Part shown: positions 46,901-61,900 of the stretch, piece after piece | Numbering within the stretch: position 1 is the first letter of the stretch | Layout: each line of letters opens with the position of its first letter | NCBI GenBank assembly: GCA_002633005.1 | Contig: NMRA01000229.1 | Location: 107,371 to 171,370, forward strand | Direction: 5' to 3' | Length of the DNA stretch: 64,000 bases | Source: Phoronis australis | Lineage: Eukaryota > Phoronida > Phoronidae | Made by a program: the position numbers and the translations under genes | Notes under the pieces: generated by a model | Seen by the model: only the letters and a program-made list of their open reading frames with translations | What the model was told of the DNA's origin: nothing | Databases searched by the model: none

Positions 46901-49900
46901 CTTTACAGTTGCCAATTTCCACAATATCACTCCCCAAGACACAATGAAGTCTCCCCCACAACTAACAAGTGCTCACTTAAAATACTTGACTGTGGGGAAT
47001 CCCTTGATGTCAAATCTTTCGCCCAGCTTTTTGTTCTCCGTCACGTCTATAGCCGCCAGTGCACCAGATATCTCCTCGTCCTTCATAGTGGTGGCGGCCT
47101 CATCATACTCTGGCTTCATCTTCTTACAGTGTCCACACCCTGCCGTGAAGAGAAATATTCACATACAGAACAGACTTCAAATTCTATCAATTTTGACAAA
47201 ATCCTGAGCCCAAGGTCACACAGGATTAGAAAATGGGCAACATTCAACTAAGAGTTTTCAACAAAAAGTTGATATTTTTCTAACATAGAAAATTGACAAA
47301 ATTTTGAAGTAAAAATTTCTGCATGACTTCCAAATGATTTCGATTTATTTTGCCATTGGATTATTTCTGGGTTTTCACCATAACTTAAGAAAAACCCAGA
47401 CTGAGTTTGATGAAAATCAACAACTTTCTCTAAAACTAACAGTAAATGAAGTACCCACATTTAAAAAATAAGGTAATAATGCATCACTTCAACCACAGAA
47501 TTTCATTACAAGGTAAAGAGCTAGTTTACAATATTATCAAAACTAACTGGTGGCGGTTGAGAGGAGCTAAAATTCAACCAGAATTATGTGTGCCCCAAGG
47601 AATGTGTGTGTACCATGAAATTTGCGCGAGTCACGGAAATGCACTCTAACTTAAACTGCGGTTTTCTAAACAACCGGAACAATGCTGATCTTCGACAAAG
47701 TTTCCACACACGAGCATGCCACTAAATATACATTTCACTATTAACTCATAAAGTCGTTTTCAACCTTCCTAAAACTTGTCAGAATCACTAAATGTCTTAG
47801 AACCTCTATTGCCTATTTCTCCAAATTCAATTAAGAAATCAGTTACAAACTCAAGTTAGAATGAAGAATTGCCACTAATATTCAATAAATGTGTTATTCT
47901 ATGAGCACCAAAAGTTTCATCTCATTCTTAAACAATACGGGTGTTAAGTGCACCAATTTTGGCCGAGTTCTGCTAATCTATGCCCACTTCATTTTGAAAA
48001 CCACTACTTTTTTAAGTTATGTTACATGTATATACCCACGGAATTTTCACTTTCAGACGGCAATTTCCATCTTCAACCAAAACACCCAATGCATATGATC
48101 AAGAGTTTCTTGAAAGTGTCAATTTTTTTGAACTTTTGTCAGACACACAAAAATTTAAGTTCACACGATCAAATGGTGTACACCATCCAGCAACAAATAG
48201 AGTTTCAGCAGTACTAGCATTAGTATTAAAGCGGAAAATCGACGTAGTTTCTCACTGCGTTTAATTTGACTCTAGCATGTCCGATGGGTTTACCTGAATC
48301 GACTGTTGAGGTGAAAGCCACTCCCAGTTTCTAAACAATGGTTTTAAATGGCAAAGCCCAGGCTTAACCCCCGCCAGGCCTTTATGCAGCGTACGTCCTG
48401 GGCGTCCATTTGGATGCCCTAGAAATGGACGCCCTAGCACTAATATGGAAGCCCTGGCAAGGACGCCCAATGTGTCATTTGGACGCCCACTATCAATAGG
48501 AACCTTTCAGTTTGGACACACACATTGTAATGATTACTAGGAAGCCTATAAAGACTCACAGTGGTGGCTCTTTTTTCAAAGCAGGAAGAAATATGCAATG
48601 TATATATAAAGTACATACAATGTTGCTATGCTCACACTTGGTTGATAGCATTGTAAAAGTCTTGGTCTGCACAGTTTTTTTAGTAGAAAATGCTCACTAC
48701 AGAAAGCTGTTTTGTAAACTTAGATGTAAAAACCTTGGTCTATGCATTTTTTGTAAAAAATAATCTGCGTGTTTGGGGGATTGCTGGTGGTGGGGGGTTA
48801 CGCGTCGGAATCATGGACGCCCTGGAATATTGGGAACCCCATTTTGGACACCCTATTTTCGAAATCCTGGATAAAGGCCTGACCCCCGCACCGGTATTTT
48901 TGAATTCGTCAATTCAAGTGCCCAAGGCATTAACTCAGCAGAGTTTGGTAATCATCACTGCTAAAAACTGGACGTCTGAACTGAAACCATTCAATTCATT
49001 GCTGATACCTCACGTTGTCGTGTGCAGTTGTGTATGCACACCAAATCGAGAAAAGAGTCAACATAAAGGACGAGACAGGAGCAACTTACATGGTGCATAG
49101 AACATGACTAGCACAGACGGATTCTCCTTCATGTACGAGTCAAAAGTGTCGTCTGTTAAATGGACGACGTCGTTATCAGCGTCTGCCCATGACTCTTCTG
49201 TTTTCTCAGGCTCTGGTGCCTTGGGGCTGCAAACAGCACAAGGTATGTTCTCACTCTCCTAATTTAAGTCATCTGTGACATCACAGATACAGTAAAACCG
49301 TGTTTCAGTGAAGCCTCCCCAGATCTTTTCTAGTATGATCGTCGAGACCAATTGAAATTGTATGCATTAAGGTTGGCTTGGGACTTGCGAAATGGAAGAA
49401 AACAAACCTCATAAGCCAGCTACACACTGATATTGTTTTAATTGAAAAGAATTTCACCAGGGTTAAATAAACATTTAAAAGGGTAACAAACCCAGTTTTG
49501 GTCTATGATCAGATATCAAAAGCCACTTCCCCGTACAATTCTACGAAACAAAAAATATAATGCTCTGCAACCATTAAACAGCCGTCAAAAGTTTGGACGG
49601 AGATTTGAAAACTTATTTCAAAGTCTGCTCAACGACAAGCCTGACCTTCACTTTTGGCAAATTACATGGCAACTGTGGGAAAAGACCACCCACTAAGAAG
49701 CTTAATATCAAATCTGTGACATGGGGAGCATCAGTTTTAGTTGATTCCTGTTTTTATCTTTCAAGATTGCCATCAATGATGCGTTAACAGGTGACAGAGT
49801 GAGGATTTAGTTCTTTTAAGTATGACTTTCAATATTGATAACTGTGAAATTTTACTAGTGTTGGGAAGCTGCTAGTGACGAGAAACTACACTACCAAAAC

Positions 49901-52900
49901 ACGGGACAACAGTTTAATTTATCCCAAAAACAAGTCTTCAGACTACCCAAACAACATGGTTATCGCACTCATGAACAAAGTTCCCTCCATCATAAACATA
50001 GCTCACAACATAATCCACTTCACCTATTCACAACCATGGCTATCCGACCACTAAACACGGCTCACCAACCACTAAACATGGCTCACAGACAGCCAAACAC
50101 ATCGCCAAACTCTCAAATTAGTGCTTTCAAACTCCTCCCCAGCCAAATAAAATCATACATGTAAACAAAAACACAGGTCCCTGACCATGTATCCGTATAC
50201 AGTGTTTGGCAGTCAATGACCAACGTTGAGAGACTGGCATGTATTGCGGGTTTGGCACTCAGTTTATCAGGTCCATGAGCAGTGTTAAACAGTGAAGTAT
50301 TTATAACTATGACTGCAGCACCAGTGTTAAACAGTGTAGTATTTATAAATATGACTGCAGCATCAGTGTTTTTCAAGAAGCCCGAACTGGTCTCAAGTCA
50401 AACACTCAAGACTTTGTACGTCAACAGAGTCATGGGCTACTTAGAGGTGCTATCAGGATGTGTACTAGACCAGTTTTCTGGCTACGCAAACTATCGCCCG
50501 CCTCCCCATGGAGGGTAAATAAGGATAACATTCTTTTGGTATTGGCACGGAATACTCCACTCACTTAAAGGTGTATTAGAATGCTCCTTATGCTAATCGT
50601 ATGGCAGGAACTAAAACGACAATGGTACTTGAGCATCAGCTATTCAAAACAAAGTGCAGTGACAACCTGTGAATAATATGAAAACAGAAAATCAGCAAAT
50701 AGGTGACCTTTGCACTAATGAAGTACCTTGGGGATCACATAGCCTGCATTGTGCAGTGTTAATCCCCAACACCACATCACGATACCTACTAGATACGGTC
50801 GAGTGATTCACGGCAGATTATTTTCGACACAAAACTTGTTCTTAAACATTTGCCAATTTTCAACCTACTTCACATCCACACCGTCGCTATACGTTGAGTT
50901 TCTAACTTATATGGCCAAGCAATTAGCATGCATGTTCCACTTGAACATTTAATACATACTTTCTCATCCAGCTGACAATTCCCTCTTTGTTCCGCTCACC
51001 GCCAAAGTGGAACTTCTCCTTTCCCCCTCTGTAATTCACAAACAGACAACCTCACATAATACGACCAGGAACCAACCATTCCACGGCGACAAGTAATCTG
51101 CATGATGGTAGGACAAGAGGCAAATTAGGCATTCTATGCAGATGGAGCTCGTTATATTAAGACAAGTGTTAGTAATTTATCACACAACGAATGCAATTGA
51201 TTCCTGCAGCCTAATCAACAGATCTTTCAGGTTAGAATCATTTTGTCACGCTACAAAGCATATTCCTTGATGAGTTAGAACTCCTACAATAGGCTATCAT
51301 GGAAACTGTAATGAGCACTCTTCAAAACTGCAGTTCAGCATTCTAGCAAATTCTCTATCTAATGATTAAGAGTTAGATCACAAACATACAACTCTACAAA
51401 TACCTGGCTCAATGATACGATTATGATTTCCGTAGTCATGTATCTCGTGGTGGGTCACTAAATAATAACATTGTTTAACAATGGTCAGATGCTTCACAGT
51501 GACTGTCAAAGCTAGGAATAGATGCAATACATTTTTTAACAAATGCGATAAAATTGTGACAAAGAAGCCAAAAGAAAAGTACAGAGTATGGTCAGTGACA
51601 AAAATGGAGTTTCACAATTTTTCAAATGTTTACTAAAACTATATAATAAAATTTTTCGATTTCTGCACACTTACTCAAAGTATATAATGGTTGGAAAGCC
51701 AGTGATGTTGAACTGAGCTCGAAGGCTCATCATGTGAGGCTTGTCAACGTCAACTCCGGCTAGAATCTGGGAAAGACAATGACACACCGTTACCACAGCA
51801 AACTCAGCACATGAAAAGAAGGTGGTGCCTGGGGTAGGGTATAATGTCATCATACTCGTCCTACACTGCTAATCACTGGGGTCAAGTGGACAAACTTTGC
51901 AAGTTTGTGGGGTTTCTTACGACTTCTTTTAATCTATGAAATCAATCTAGAAATCAATTTGCTACCACGGGATGACGAGAAATGTACAGTGTAATTCTTC
52001 ACTTTTCAGCACACAATATGGCCGACAAGTGAAATTATTCTATTTCGTCAATTGTCTCCAAAAAATTAAGATTAAGCGTAATTAAGCCTTTGGCAATTAC
52101 TTTTGTGTGAAACGAGAGCAGAATTATTGAATACTGAAAAAGCAGGCATATCTTGTGGTACTTTTATCAAAGTGATATACAGATATTCAAGAAACGAAAC
52201 CATGACTTTACTCCTACACATAACATTTTGAATTTGCGTTCAATGTCACATATCAATCATGTCAATATGCGTCTTCTCCCGCTCAACTGAGTCTCATAAC
52301 ACAAAAATGCAGCCTCTGGGGAACACTGTCCACTTTGCAGACCATGCGTTAGATTCTCACCAAGGAAATGACAAGCAATGGAAGTTAGGAGCGAGTGCAA
52401 GCCGTAGAGATCACGTGCCAAGCTTGAAACGCAAGGTGATATCTTGTGGACACAAGCATGACCTCAGCAATCTAACATGAGCGTGCAGCTAAGTTTTTTA
52501 AAGTGAGCTGACAATGGAAAATTTGTTGTCAAAGACAAGGCACAATGCCTCCTCACCAGGGAATACGACCATATGAGGTAATGAACCTATCCCAGCCAAT
52601 GGCAGCAGATTTTTTCCACCAACCACTTCTATTTCGGAGACTGCCACTCTATATCGTGTACGAGTTTACTGCATTTTGGTTGCAATATTATGGGCATCTG
52701 CTTTCGTATCTAATAAAGATCGTCCAAAAAGGTACAGCATGAAACTAAAACATCGAGCATAAATTGAATAAATGTTTGTTCCAGAAAATGAGCGTACTAA
52801 GAAACAATTAGTGTTCAAATGAAATGTGCACAGAGCTTAGTGTGACCAAGTGGCCTCATTCCAAGATCCACATCATACTCAATAAGAGTTTGGGTTCGAG

Positions 52901-55900
52901 ACTAACAAGGAAGTTATTTCACTTTACACTAATCATGTAGCATAAGCTTACACTACAAAAGCTTTCTTAATATTAAGCCATTTATGTTACATACTAAGGA
53001 ACATGTTGACAAATCTATGTATTAACCAAATATGTACAAAACTATACATTTCAACGCAGTAAAAGAAATCATAAAGCCTGTAGAATTTGTCTTGAGTCTG
53101 AACTTTCTGCCATTAACTGGGTCACATGACCATGTCTTTTTGTTACAATTTAACAAAAAAGAAAGGTGCATTGATAGCAAAACACAGGTATCAATAAAAT
53201 GACCAAATTTCAATTCACAATTAAATGTTCAAGACAAAATTTGAAAAACACTAACAGTTTACTCAATTATTATTTCATTTTCCTAATTAATGTGGCTTTT
53301 GATTTTTTCCCCAAAATCATCATAAAAAGTGGAGCACCTTAAAAACAATTCCTAACACCGATAGTATGCAAAAGTTTCACATGACTAAAATCGTCCTTTT
53401 CTGATTTATGATGGTCCAGAGTTACATAAATTTGGATATTTTTCTAGAGTTCTACAGATTAACCATGAAGTACCCTAGCGTATGATTTCTAAAACTGTAA
53501 ACTGCATAATAACATTGTAACTAGATGACCTAATCTGTACTGATTCTGCAGTGACAAGTGTGAAGATAACTGGTTTGAAGTGCACTTGGCGGTCAGCTTC
53601 AAAGGAATCATCATTTCAGACTTGACCGTTGTTGTTTTCTTCAATCATCATTTCCATGTAAAACTTTAAGGCCACATTCCAATACGCGAAAGAAACCTTC
53701 ACAATATGCCTAGAGACACATACACGGAGGTCAGAAGAACAATTGACCTATAACCAGGACTTTGAGTGACAGCTTAACTGACCAATCAGAACGCATCATT
53801 CTTAACAAGCATTCATTTCCAAGCCGCCATTTTACCCGACAAAGAACACGTTGCCGGGTAAAACTTATTGTTTGTCGACATTATGTAAAGGGGCGAAGCT
53901 TGCGATAGGTCAATTACTCCGCGGGTAATAGCGATTCAGGTGAAACGCAAACAAGGTTCATACGTACTGAGTGACCTTTGAGCTCTGTTGCAGCAGCAGC
54001 GAAGTCTGGCTTTATCTTCTTGCAGAAACCACACCCTGAAAAAACCATCATCATGTAAATCACATAACTGTGTGAATTCTAACATAATTTGGATGGTGTA
54101 TTGCCATGAACGCATTACATGTCCAGGAAAACGTAACGACAAAGGCACACGCATCCTGCGACATCCACCAAATATTTCAGGTAGGCAGGCAATTTTTCCC
54201 AAAGCTACCGTGACGACATGCGCAAGTCTGTAGTTTACTACAACAACAAGTCAAATTGCGTTACCAAGAAGCACTATGAAACAGATCTGGTCACATTGCA
54301 AAGGGTTACACTTGGAGTAGATAGAAACCAACACTACCCACACGATACACATAATTCAGAGCTACTGGAATTATGGGGTGTATAGTATACCTCACCAATT
54401 TTTGTCAGACTAGTTGGAAACGAGTCGGAAAAATAGCCGAATGGTCTGCTAATTGTTTGCAGACTTAAAGCAGATCATACAGTTGACTGCAGTGCAAACT
54501 TCAAGGAGCCATCTTGAATAACCCCTAAAAAACATTCAGTCCAGTGTTTTCTTATGATTTTCATCAATTTAATTGTAATAACGAAACATTGCTTTCTTGC
54601 AGCCTGAGATGATTTACTACTAGTACTGAATATCTAACCCACATGCGCCCACAGTGAAAACAACTCTAACAGACCGCCACTTGTCTGGTCAAAGTTGATT
54701 GGACAACTGGTCGATGATCAGTCACTTACTCCTTGCCGACCAGTCAAACAAAAATTCTGTATGCTACACACGACCCTTAACCTTTATCCCCATACTTACA
54801 GGGTGCATAAAACATTGACAGTACTGGCTGCTTCTTCGTCCTGAGCAGCTTGCTGAATTCCTGCTCGGTGTCAATGTGTACGACATCACTGGCCGTAGAA
54901 TCTTCCTCCCATGGACTGTCCCCTGTTGGGTCATTGAGAAAGTTCATCAATGACTGCAACAGGAGAAAAGAAGATCAGTCAAGAGTGTCAGCAGGCAGTA
55001 GTGCATCACAGGTGTGTGCGTAAAGAAGCTTCAAATGTGTGCATCACAGATGTGCGCATTAAGACGCTTTAAATGTGATATGCGAGGTTGAAGACATGAC
55101 TATAAACAAACTTTCTAAGTGTTCTCTATTTTTTTGTTTGAGCGCTGCCCTAGAAATCGCTTATGCATTATATCCAGGTTCCCATTCACTTCTTTGCATA
55201 CAATCACTATTAGTAATAAGACCGAGCTCAGAAGAGTAGGAGACACCTTTGTGAAATACTCGATTGTCTGCCAGTAAAGCCGTCTCCCAAAAGGGGGAGC
55301 CCGAAGCTCAAACCACTGAGCCACACCGTCACCTCAGACAGAGTTTTTATGTGTCGCTACGACTTGTTTTGTCGGCACTTGTGTCTTGTGATAAGCTTAA
55401 ATGAAAGTTGACCAACAATGTTTAGGTTTTCATGTGAGAACACCGCTGCGTATTCCTTATAAATAAATTGTGACCAGATCGTATTTGCATTTCAAGTACA
55501 TCTGCAAGTTTCTTACGCGTTTGAATTGTCAGTAATGGAAAAATGTTTCTGTAAGAACTCACTACTTAATTGAGATCGGCAGTAATCTAACATTCAACTT
55601 CAGAGCTCTATGATTGGTCTATTTGGAGTTATATTTTGATTGACGTTTGGCTGTCTCCACCTCTGATGTTCAGTCAAAGAACCATCTTAACTGAACTGAG
55701 TCAAGAAATTCAGGAATGACTTGTCATATCTTCATTATTTAGAAATTCTGAAGTACGTCTAATCGTGGCAGGGAACAAGCTGAGATCAATTTCAAAATAA
55801 ATAGATACGGTTAAAAATTGGTGCTCTCATACTGAAAACCATGATCACAAACAGGTTTTGTGTAATTTAAAGAGATGCTTGATAATTGGTGATTTTGCAC

Positions 55901-58900
55901 CAGTTATGCTTTTCCAGCCAACATGAACTTTGAACATACTTGTGAAGATTCATCCAGTAAACCACGTCGCGGGAGTCCACAGAATGATTATGACAGCATT
56001 TTTCAAAAAAAACTTCAACGGAGCTCCGTCAAAGACTCCATCAAACTAAGGCAACTTCTCTCAAGTATTACACGGCAGTTTAGTCGAACCTTTGTAATAG
56101 CAATTTTGTTGAAATTTAGTCGGAGTTAAAGAACATTATTGTTAATTGGTTATTTGTGAATGGCCTTGCAAGCTACGATGTCACAATTTTGACAAAGTGC
56201 ATGAAGCAACATCTATCGGTATTTCATCGTACACAAGCTAGCATTGAAATGGATACAAGGCAGAAAAAAGGACATAAATTTTGTGCATCAAAACTTGACT
56301 GAATTTCGATGCCAGCAGATTAATCTATATAACTGTGTACTGCCTTTACGCAAAATTTATAGCTTGATCAGATGCATTTACGGTGCATACCGCCAGTTTT
56401 CTTCATTAACAAAGGGGTCGTACGCGCTATACTAAAATCTCACCAACTTAGGGTACAAGACAGAATTGTTTCTGAATTTGTCATACACGGCGACAGGTGC
56501 CACCATATAAGTGTTTTAAATCGTAAATTTTGGGTTCTACACCACAGCTAAACTTGGTGAGACTGTAAAACAAAATTTAATGACAGTGTAAACAAGACGC
56601 ACAGTATTACCTTAACTGTGTGTTTCCTCTCGTAGTCTCTGTTGAACTCGCCGTCCCTAAAGTAACAAGAAAAAGCTATACGGACGAGACTCTTTGTTCA
56701 ACATTCTCACTGATCGTTTGAAAAGCTATCCAAGAGTCCAAGGTTACAAATGAAAGGTCATGTAGGACCTTATCAACAAGTCTATATAATTAGCCGAATA
56801 TCTACAAAACTATAGATTTCAACTCCTATTTTTTAGTTTATATCAGAAAACTATGCCTACCTGGCCCTCGTTACAATTACAATTATCATAATACGTACTC
56901 AGTAAGTGTTCTTATTTTATGAATGTAGAAGGTCTGCAGCATTGACTTTTTATCAGCCTCTTGTTAATCGGGTCTTGAAACCATGTCCTTACAGTAAAAT
57001 TTCGCAAAAAGGAAGATGCAAAACAAATGTTACAGTTTCAACATCATGACCAAATTTCATTAAATGTTTTAAAAGGTTAAAATCTCAAAAACACAGCAGC
57101 TTTCTAATTTACAACTTTGTTTTCGTTCGATGCAAATTTTGTATTTTTTCATGAAAATCACGAAAGTCTAATTTTTGATAGCCCCTCGTACAATAGTAAA
57201 ACATTTTAAAAACACGAGTTTTGGATAATAGTACATAAAGCATGCTATCACTATAAACCCACGTTCTGTTCCAAATGTGGCCTTTTTATTTAAACCTCTC
57301 GGCACTATAAGATTTGTCTCATCTTGTTCCTCTCATTGATCAGAACTGATTCCTGGCTTCTTTGTGCAAGACACCTCATAATTTCTTGAGCCAATGCTCC
57401 GCATGCTGTGACAAGCCAAACTGTGAACTGCCAGCTTTCGATTTGACTATGGCAACTTGTACCCATCAAAATTAGTTTTTTGTGATGGACAGCAGTTATA
57501 TAGCTGCTTTGAATTAGGAAACAGTTCGAGCAAATGAGCATCACACTTCCAGAGTGTAAATTTTAGTGGGAACCTTGTGTCCAGCCAAATTTAGGAAGCC
57601 CTCGTAATTATAGGCTGGTTGAGATGACAATCAATACGCATGAGCCCATATAAACTACCCTCAGGGCGTCTAATGTGAAACAATTCTAGTGCGCCACAAG
57701 GCAAGGGGATGAATGAATAAATTATTGGAGGCACACTGTAAGGATTTCTCATCTTTTAATACGTCATTCAATCTCCTGGTAGAATTCTGTAACGAAGGCC
57801 ATTGGCCCACAATACAAAAAGACAACTGCTACATTTTAAATCCTATCGTGCGTGACAAGTTTTCATGAAATTGAAAAGCAAACACTGCATACTTGGAAAA
57901 ATTAACTGGCTGTAGGTCATCTTTAGCAGAGATCAGTTTTAGTTACTAGGTAACTTGAATACAGAAGACGGCATACAATAATACAATTATTATGTCGAGT
58001 GAATATAGATTAAAAAGAGTTTAGATTAAAAAGAAAAATGTTTCCCATCTTCAATAACATTGGTTGTGAATGGGCACACCCGGGCCTATTCAGTCAATTT
58101 TAAAGCTGAATTTTGCTATGCTGAGCTGGCTAAAAACTTACTCCTTTTACCCTGGCTCATATCAGTGTCACAATAATCTTTACCATGATAGGATTCTATT
58201 GGGGCTGGAAACGCATGTATTGCTTGTGATTTGAGGTGCTGGCTCGTTTGGCAGCAGCTAACGATCGACACTGACAGCAAAACAGGCCAAAATTGCCAAT
58301 ACAACTTCAGTTAGATGTTTCTACTACAAGCGTGCCATTGACACAACTTGTGCACAAGGTGACATTTCTACTGAGGTTATATTCAAAACTGAACACAATT
58401 ATTACAAACTGCACATAAACACGTAATTCTGAGATATCATAAAATGATTATGAAGATTCAACTTTAACGAGTATCTGTTTTCATAAAATATTGTAATGTC
58501 CCTAAAAATCACACCCAGATGAGACAAGATCAGCATCGAACATCATTGCCAACAAAGACACTTGCCACTCCCTGAATTCGCAACATAAAGCAACTCACTC
58601 ATTTGCATTGCCAAAATGACCCAGCAGCCAATCCTATGTAACAACTAGAGCTCCATGCGCAATAAGTTAGGATCCGCTTGAGTTCATTTTATAATAAGTA
58701 TGTCACATAATAAAACAAAGTGATCATTACTTATAGCATATACCACTGGCCAGCTATCATGTTAGTTTCGACACCTGAATGTTTGTCAGCCATCAATTTC
58801 CATTAAAGAGGTCGATTCACAGCTATTTATTTGTAGTTGATATGTATACACATGTGTTGACTGTTAATAAAGATTGCTTATAAACCACATTTCTTTTTAT

Positions 58901-61900
58901 TTCACACCCCATATTCTTCTATTATTCGTTTAAAACACGCTCCCACTTCCCCACAAAATTTCGAGAACAGAAAATTTTCAACTTCGGCTATCTTCGGAAA
59001 CACGTCACGTCCGGAAGCGGACCCGATCACTGCCGAGTCTGTCCATAGGTTTGTACTGGGACTATCTGGCACAAATGGAAGCTTTCTGTTTGTTAGAATG
59101 GGTTTATTATGCAACTTTTGCCAATTAATTCTCTGAAATGTGACACATATGGGCATGGTCATGTGCGTTGCCATAAACATTTCACAGTAGTTAGCAATGA
59201 GTCCTCAATAAAGTGTTCGAGTACAGCCGCACGTCTTTCGCACTGTCTGTCTACGCACGACGTATCACTGATGTTGTGTGCCAATTGCAATACTTATTTC
59301 GACATTAAACACATTTTTATACTTCAACTCGATTAAAAATTTGAAGAACAATGCCGGACTGTTGTGTTATTGGAGGCTGTGACAATGTGTCAGGGTCTGG
59401 GCCTGGGGTGTCATTACATAGGTTTCCCACTAACCCCCAGACTGCGTCGCAACTGGGAAGACTTCGTGAGGTCCACGAGAAAATTTAGTGGAGCGTCGCC
59501 GTATTCGGTGATATGGAGTAAACATTTTTCTGCAGACTGTTTCGAGATCGACAGCCTGCAATCGCAGTATGGTTGGAAACCAAGGTAAGTGAAATTTTAG
59601 GTAATATTCAAAACTGTACATGCTGTCGCTTTGCGGAAGCTAGTAGGCCTTGGGCCACACTAGTAAGCGAACAACATTACTAGTGGCGTATAACATCGAA
59701 GGACACTGTCGGAAGCCGCTTTTCTTTTGAATTACGATTTTTGCAAGATAATTGTGTGTAGTTGCTTGAATGCTACTTACCTGTCGTATTTTTGCATTTA
59801 AATAAACATTATGGGGATTAAATTAATTCGAGTGCGGGTGACTTTTAATGGTTTCGACCCCCTCTCTGTTCAGTAATTACTTAAAATAGATATAAAATCA
59901 AAAATAAGCTTTTGTTATAAAATACAAATTGCAATCCATAACCTACAACAAAACTTATCCCACCTTGCTTTCAACCTACGCAAATCAAGAAACGTAGGAC
60001 AAAACGGCAAATAGTCTTGCATATCGCAGTTTATCCGTCTACCAGTCCCGATGTTTGAAATTGCTTTTTATTTAACTTGAAGTATTATAAATAAATCGAA
60101 AATAAACATATTCGCATTCAAACTCGCGGCATTGTTTTTGTTTTCCACCTAACATGATAAAACGTCTGAAGTTGTGCGGTCATTGTCTTCGGGATGCGCC
60201 GCTGTCTCTCATCCAAAGCGACCGGGACACTTGCAGGCACTGGTTCGAACCTGCAGGGCCCGTTTATGTTGTCAAGAACACGCTCACGATGGTCGTTGTG
60301 CATATTGTCTGTGTCCGACGCTTCATCGTTACAAAAGATTTTCTAAAATTTCCTCGTCGTTGGAAGACTCGTCGCTAAAGCTTTCGTAATCCATGTTGGT
60401 TTCTGCCTTGTGTGACTGCGGTTTACCAGCCGAGTTCATTCCTACAACACAGTTGTCTTCCGGACTCGACATCACAGACGCTTATGTAACCGCCTAGTCT
60501 GTTTTCAGAATTGACTCGGCTGAAGTCGGAGAAGGTCATTACTGCTGGGCTTATCTAATTAATCAAGCTGTGCGGACAGTAACTAGTCCAAGTAACGGGC
60601 TCCTGCAATGCTATTCTTTGAGTTGAAAAGCAGTTGTTTTGGTGTGAAACTATGTCTTTAACCCACAATATTCGCTTGTGTAGCGTGACGTCATTTTGAC
60701 GTTGTGGACCCAGTCAAATTAAATTAAAGTGCCAATAAATAACAACGATAATAATTTGGCCAAATAGTCATTTATGTAGCTCTCTAAGTTACTTTAAAAC
60801 ATTTCAAAAATTATTACCTTGTTAAGGATCTGGTCAATCCCAATCCTTCTGAATTCTCACAATGGGTGCAACCTTTGTCCGGCAACACTGATTAACCCAA
60901 ATACACAATTTTGTAAAAAATTCAAGTGTTAATTGCCCCCGTAGTTATCTGAATTGGAAAAAAATCCAAGACCGGCAAAATTTTCAATTACGTAATGTGA
61001 CTGTGCATTTCTATTCCAATTTGTGGGTTCAAATCGTGACATAATAATGGCAAATACTGTATCACTAAACATTTGAATAGCCCCAGAAAGGAGCTATTTT
61101 TCATCACGGTTAAGTGACTAGAGCATACAGCAGAAATGGGTGAATAATGTGCGAATGGGACGATTAATAACCTCTCAACAGTAGTTTTCAGAAAATGACG
61201 AGGACATTACTTCTCACTGAAAATGGATAAAATCTAAAAAAAATACGACTTTTCAAAATATTAATTGTTTTTTTCGTGCATTCCTTCTGAACTTTCAGCC
61301 TAACTTCAATGAGGCCTAAGGAATCGACGGAAATCTCAACTTCAAGATTTTAAAATCCATGTACATCCGTAAGCCTAACAAAGCACGGTTAAGATGGCAA
61401 CTCACTTGTAGTGCTTCAGTTCAAACGATGATGGCGACGTCTTGACCTTTTTGCATAACTTTTTGGCATCACTGCGAAAAAATATCACACTAAGTCAACA
61501 CACAATGTAATGCTTTTATAAGTAGGCACCAGTAGTACACACTTACAAGGGCCTCGTATTTTAAGAACCAGTTTTCTCCAAAGAATAACAGACATCAAAC
61601 TGGTTCTCAAAATCCAAGACCCCTATGTGGCTGTTGCTCACAGCAACTGTGCTCTGTCTTTGTGAACTTGGCAGGTACTGAGGCTGCGACAAAAACATGA
61701 ACTACCGTGATGGTGCACCACTGTAGTTGCAACTATTTGACAATGAAGCACAGTCGAGTTCCCCTCAACATGGTCAAAGATGATGATTTTGTAATCAAAA
61801 TCAAAAAGAATTTGATACATAATGAGGGATTCAATACAAAAATAAAATAAAATTGCCACTTGGAGATCAGAGTAAAAAATTGATGTTCCCAATACTTTCT

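Noticed and set aside
55250-55332. Functional tRNA gene on the minus strand
   Set aside because: Only an A-box-like stretch is present; no B box (GGTTCGANNCC) or cloverleaf arms could be drawn.
60241-60262. B-box-like GGTTCGAACC
   Set aside because: No A box or acceptor stem at the right distance on either strand.
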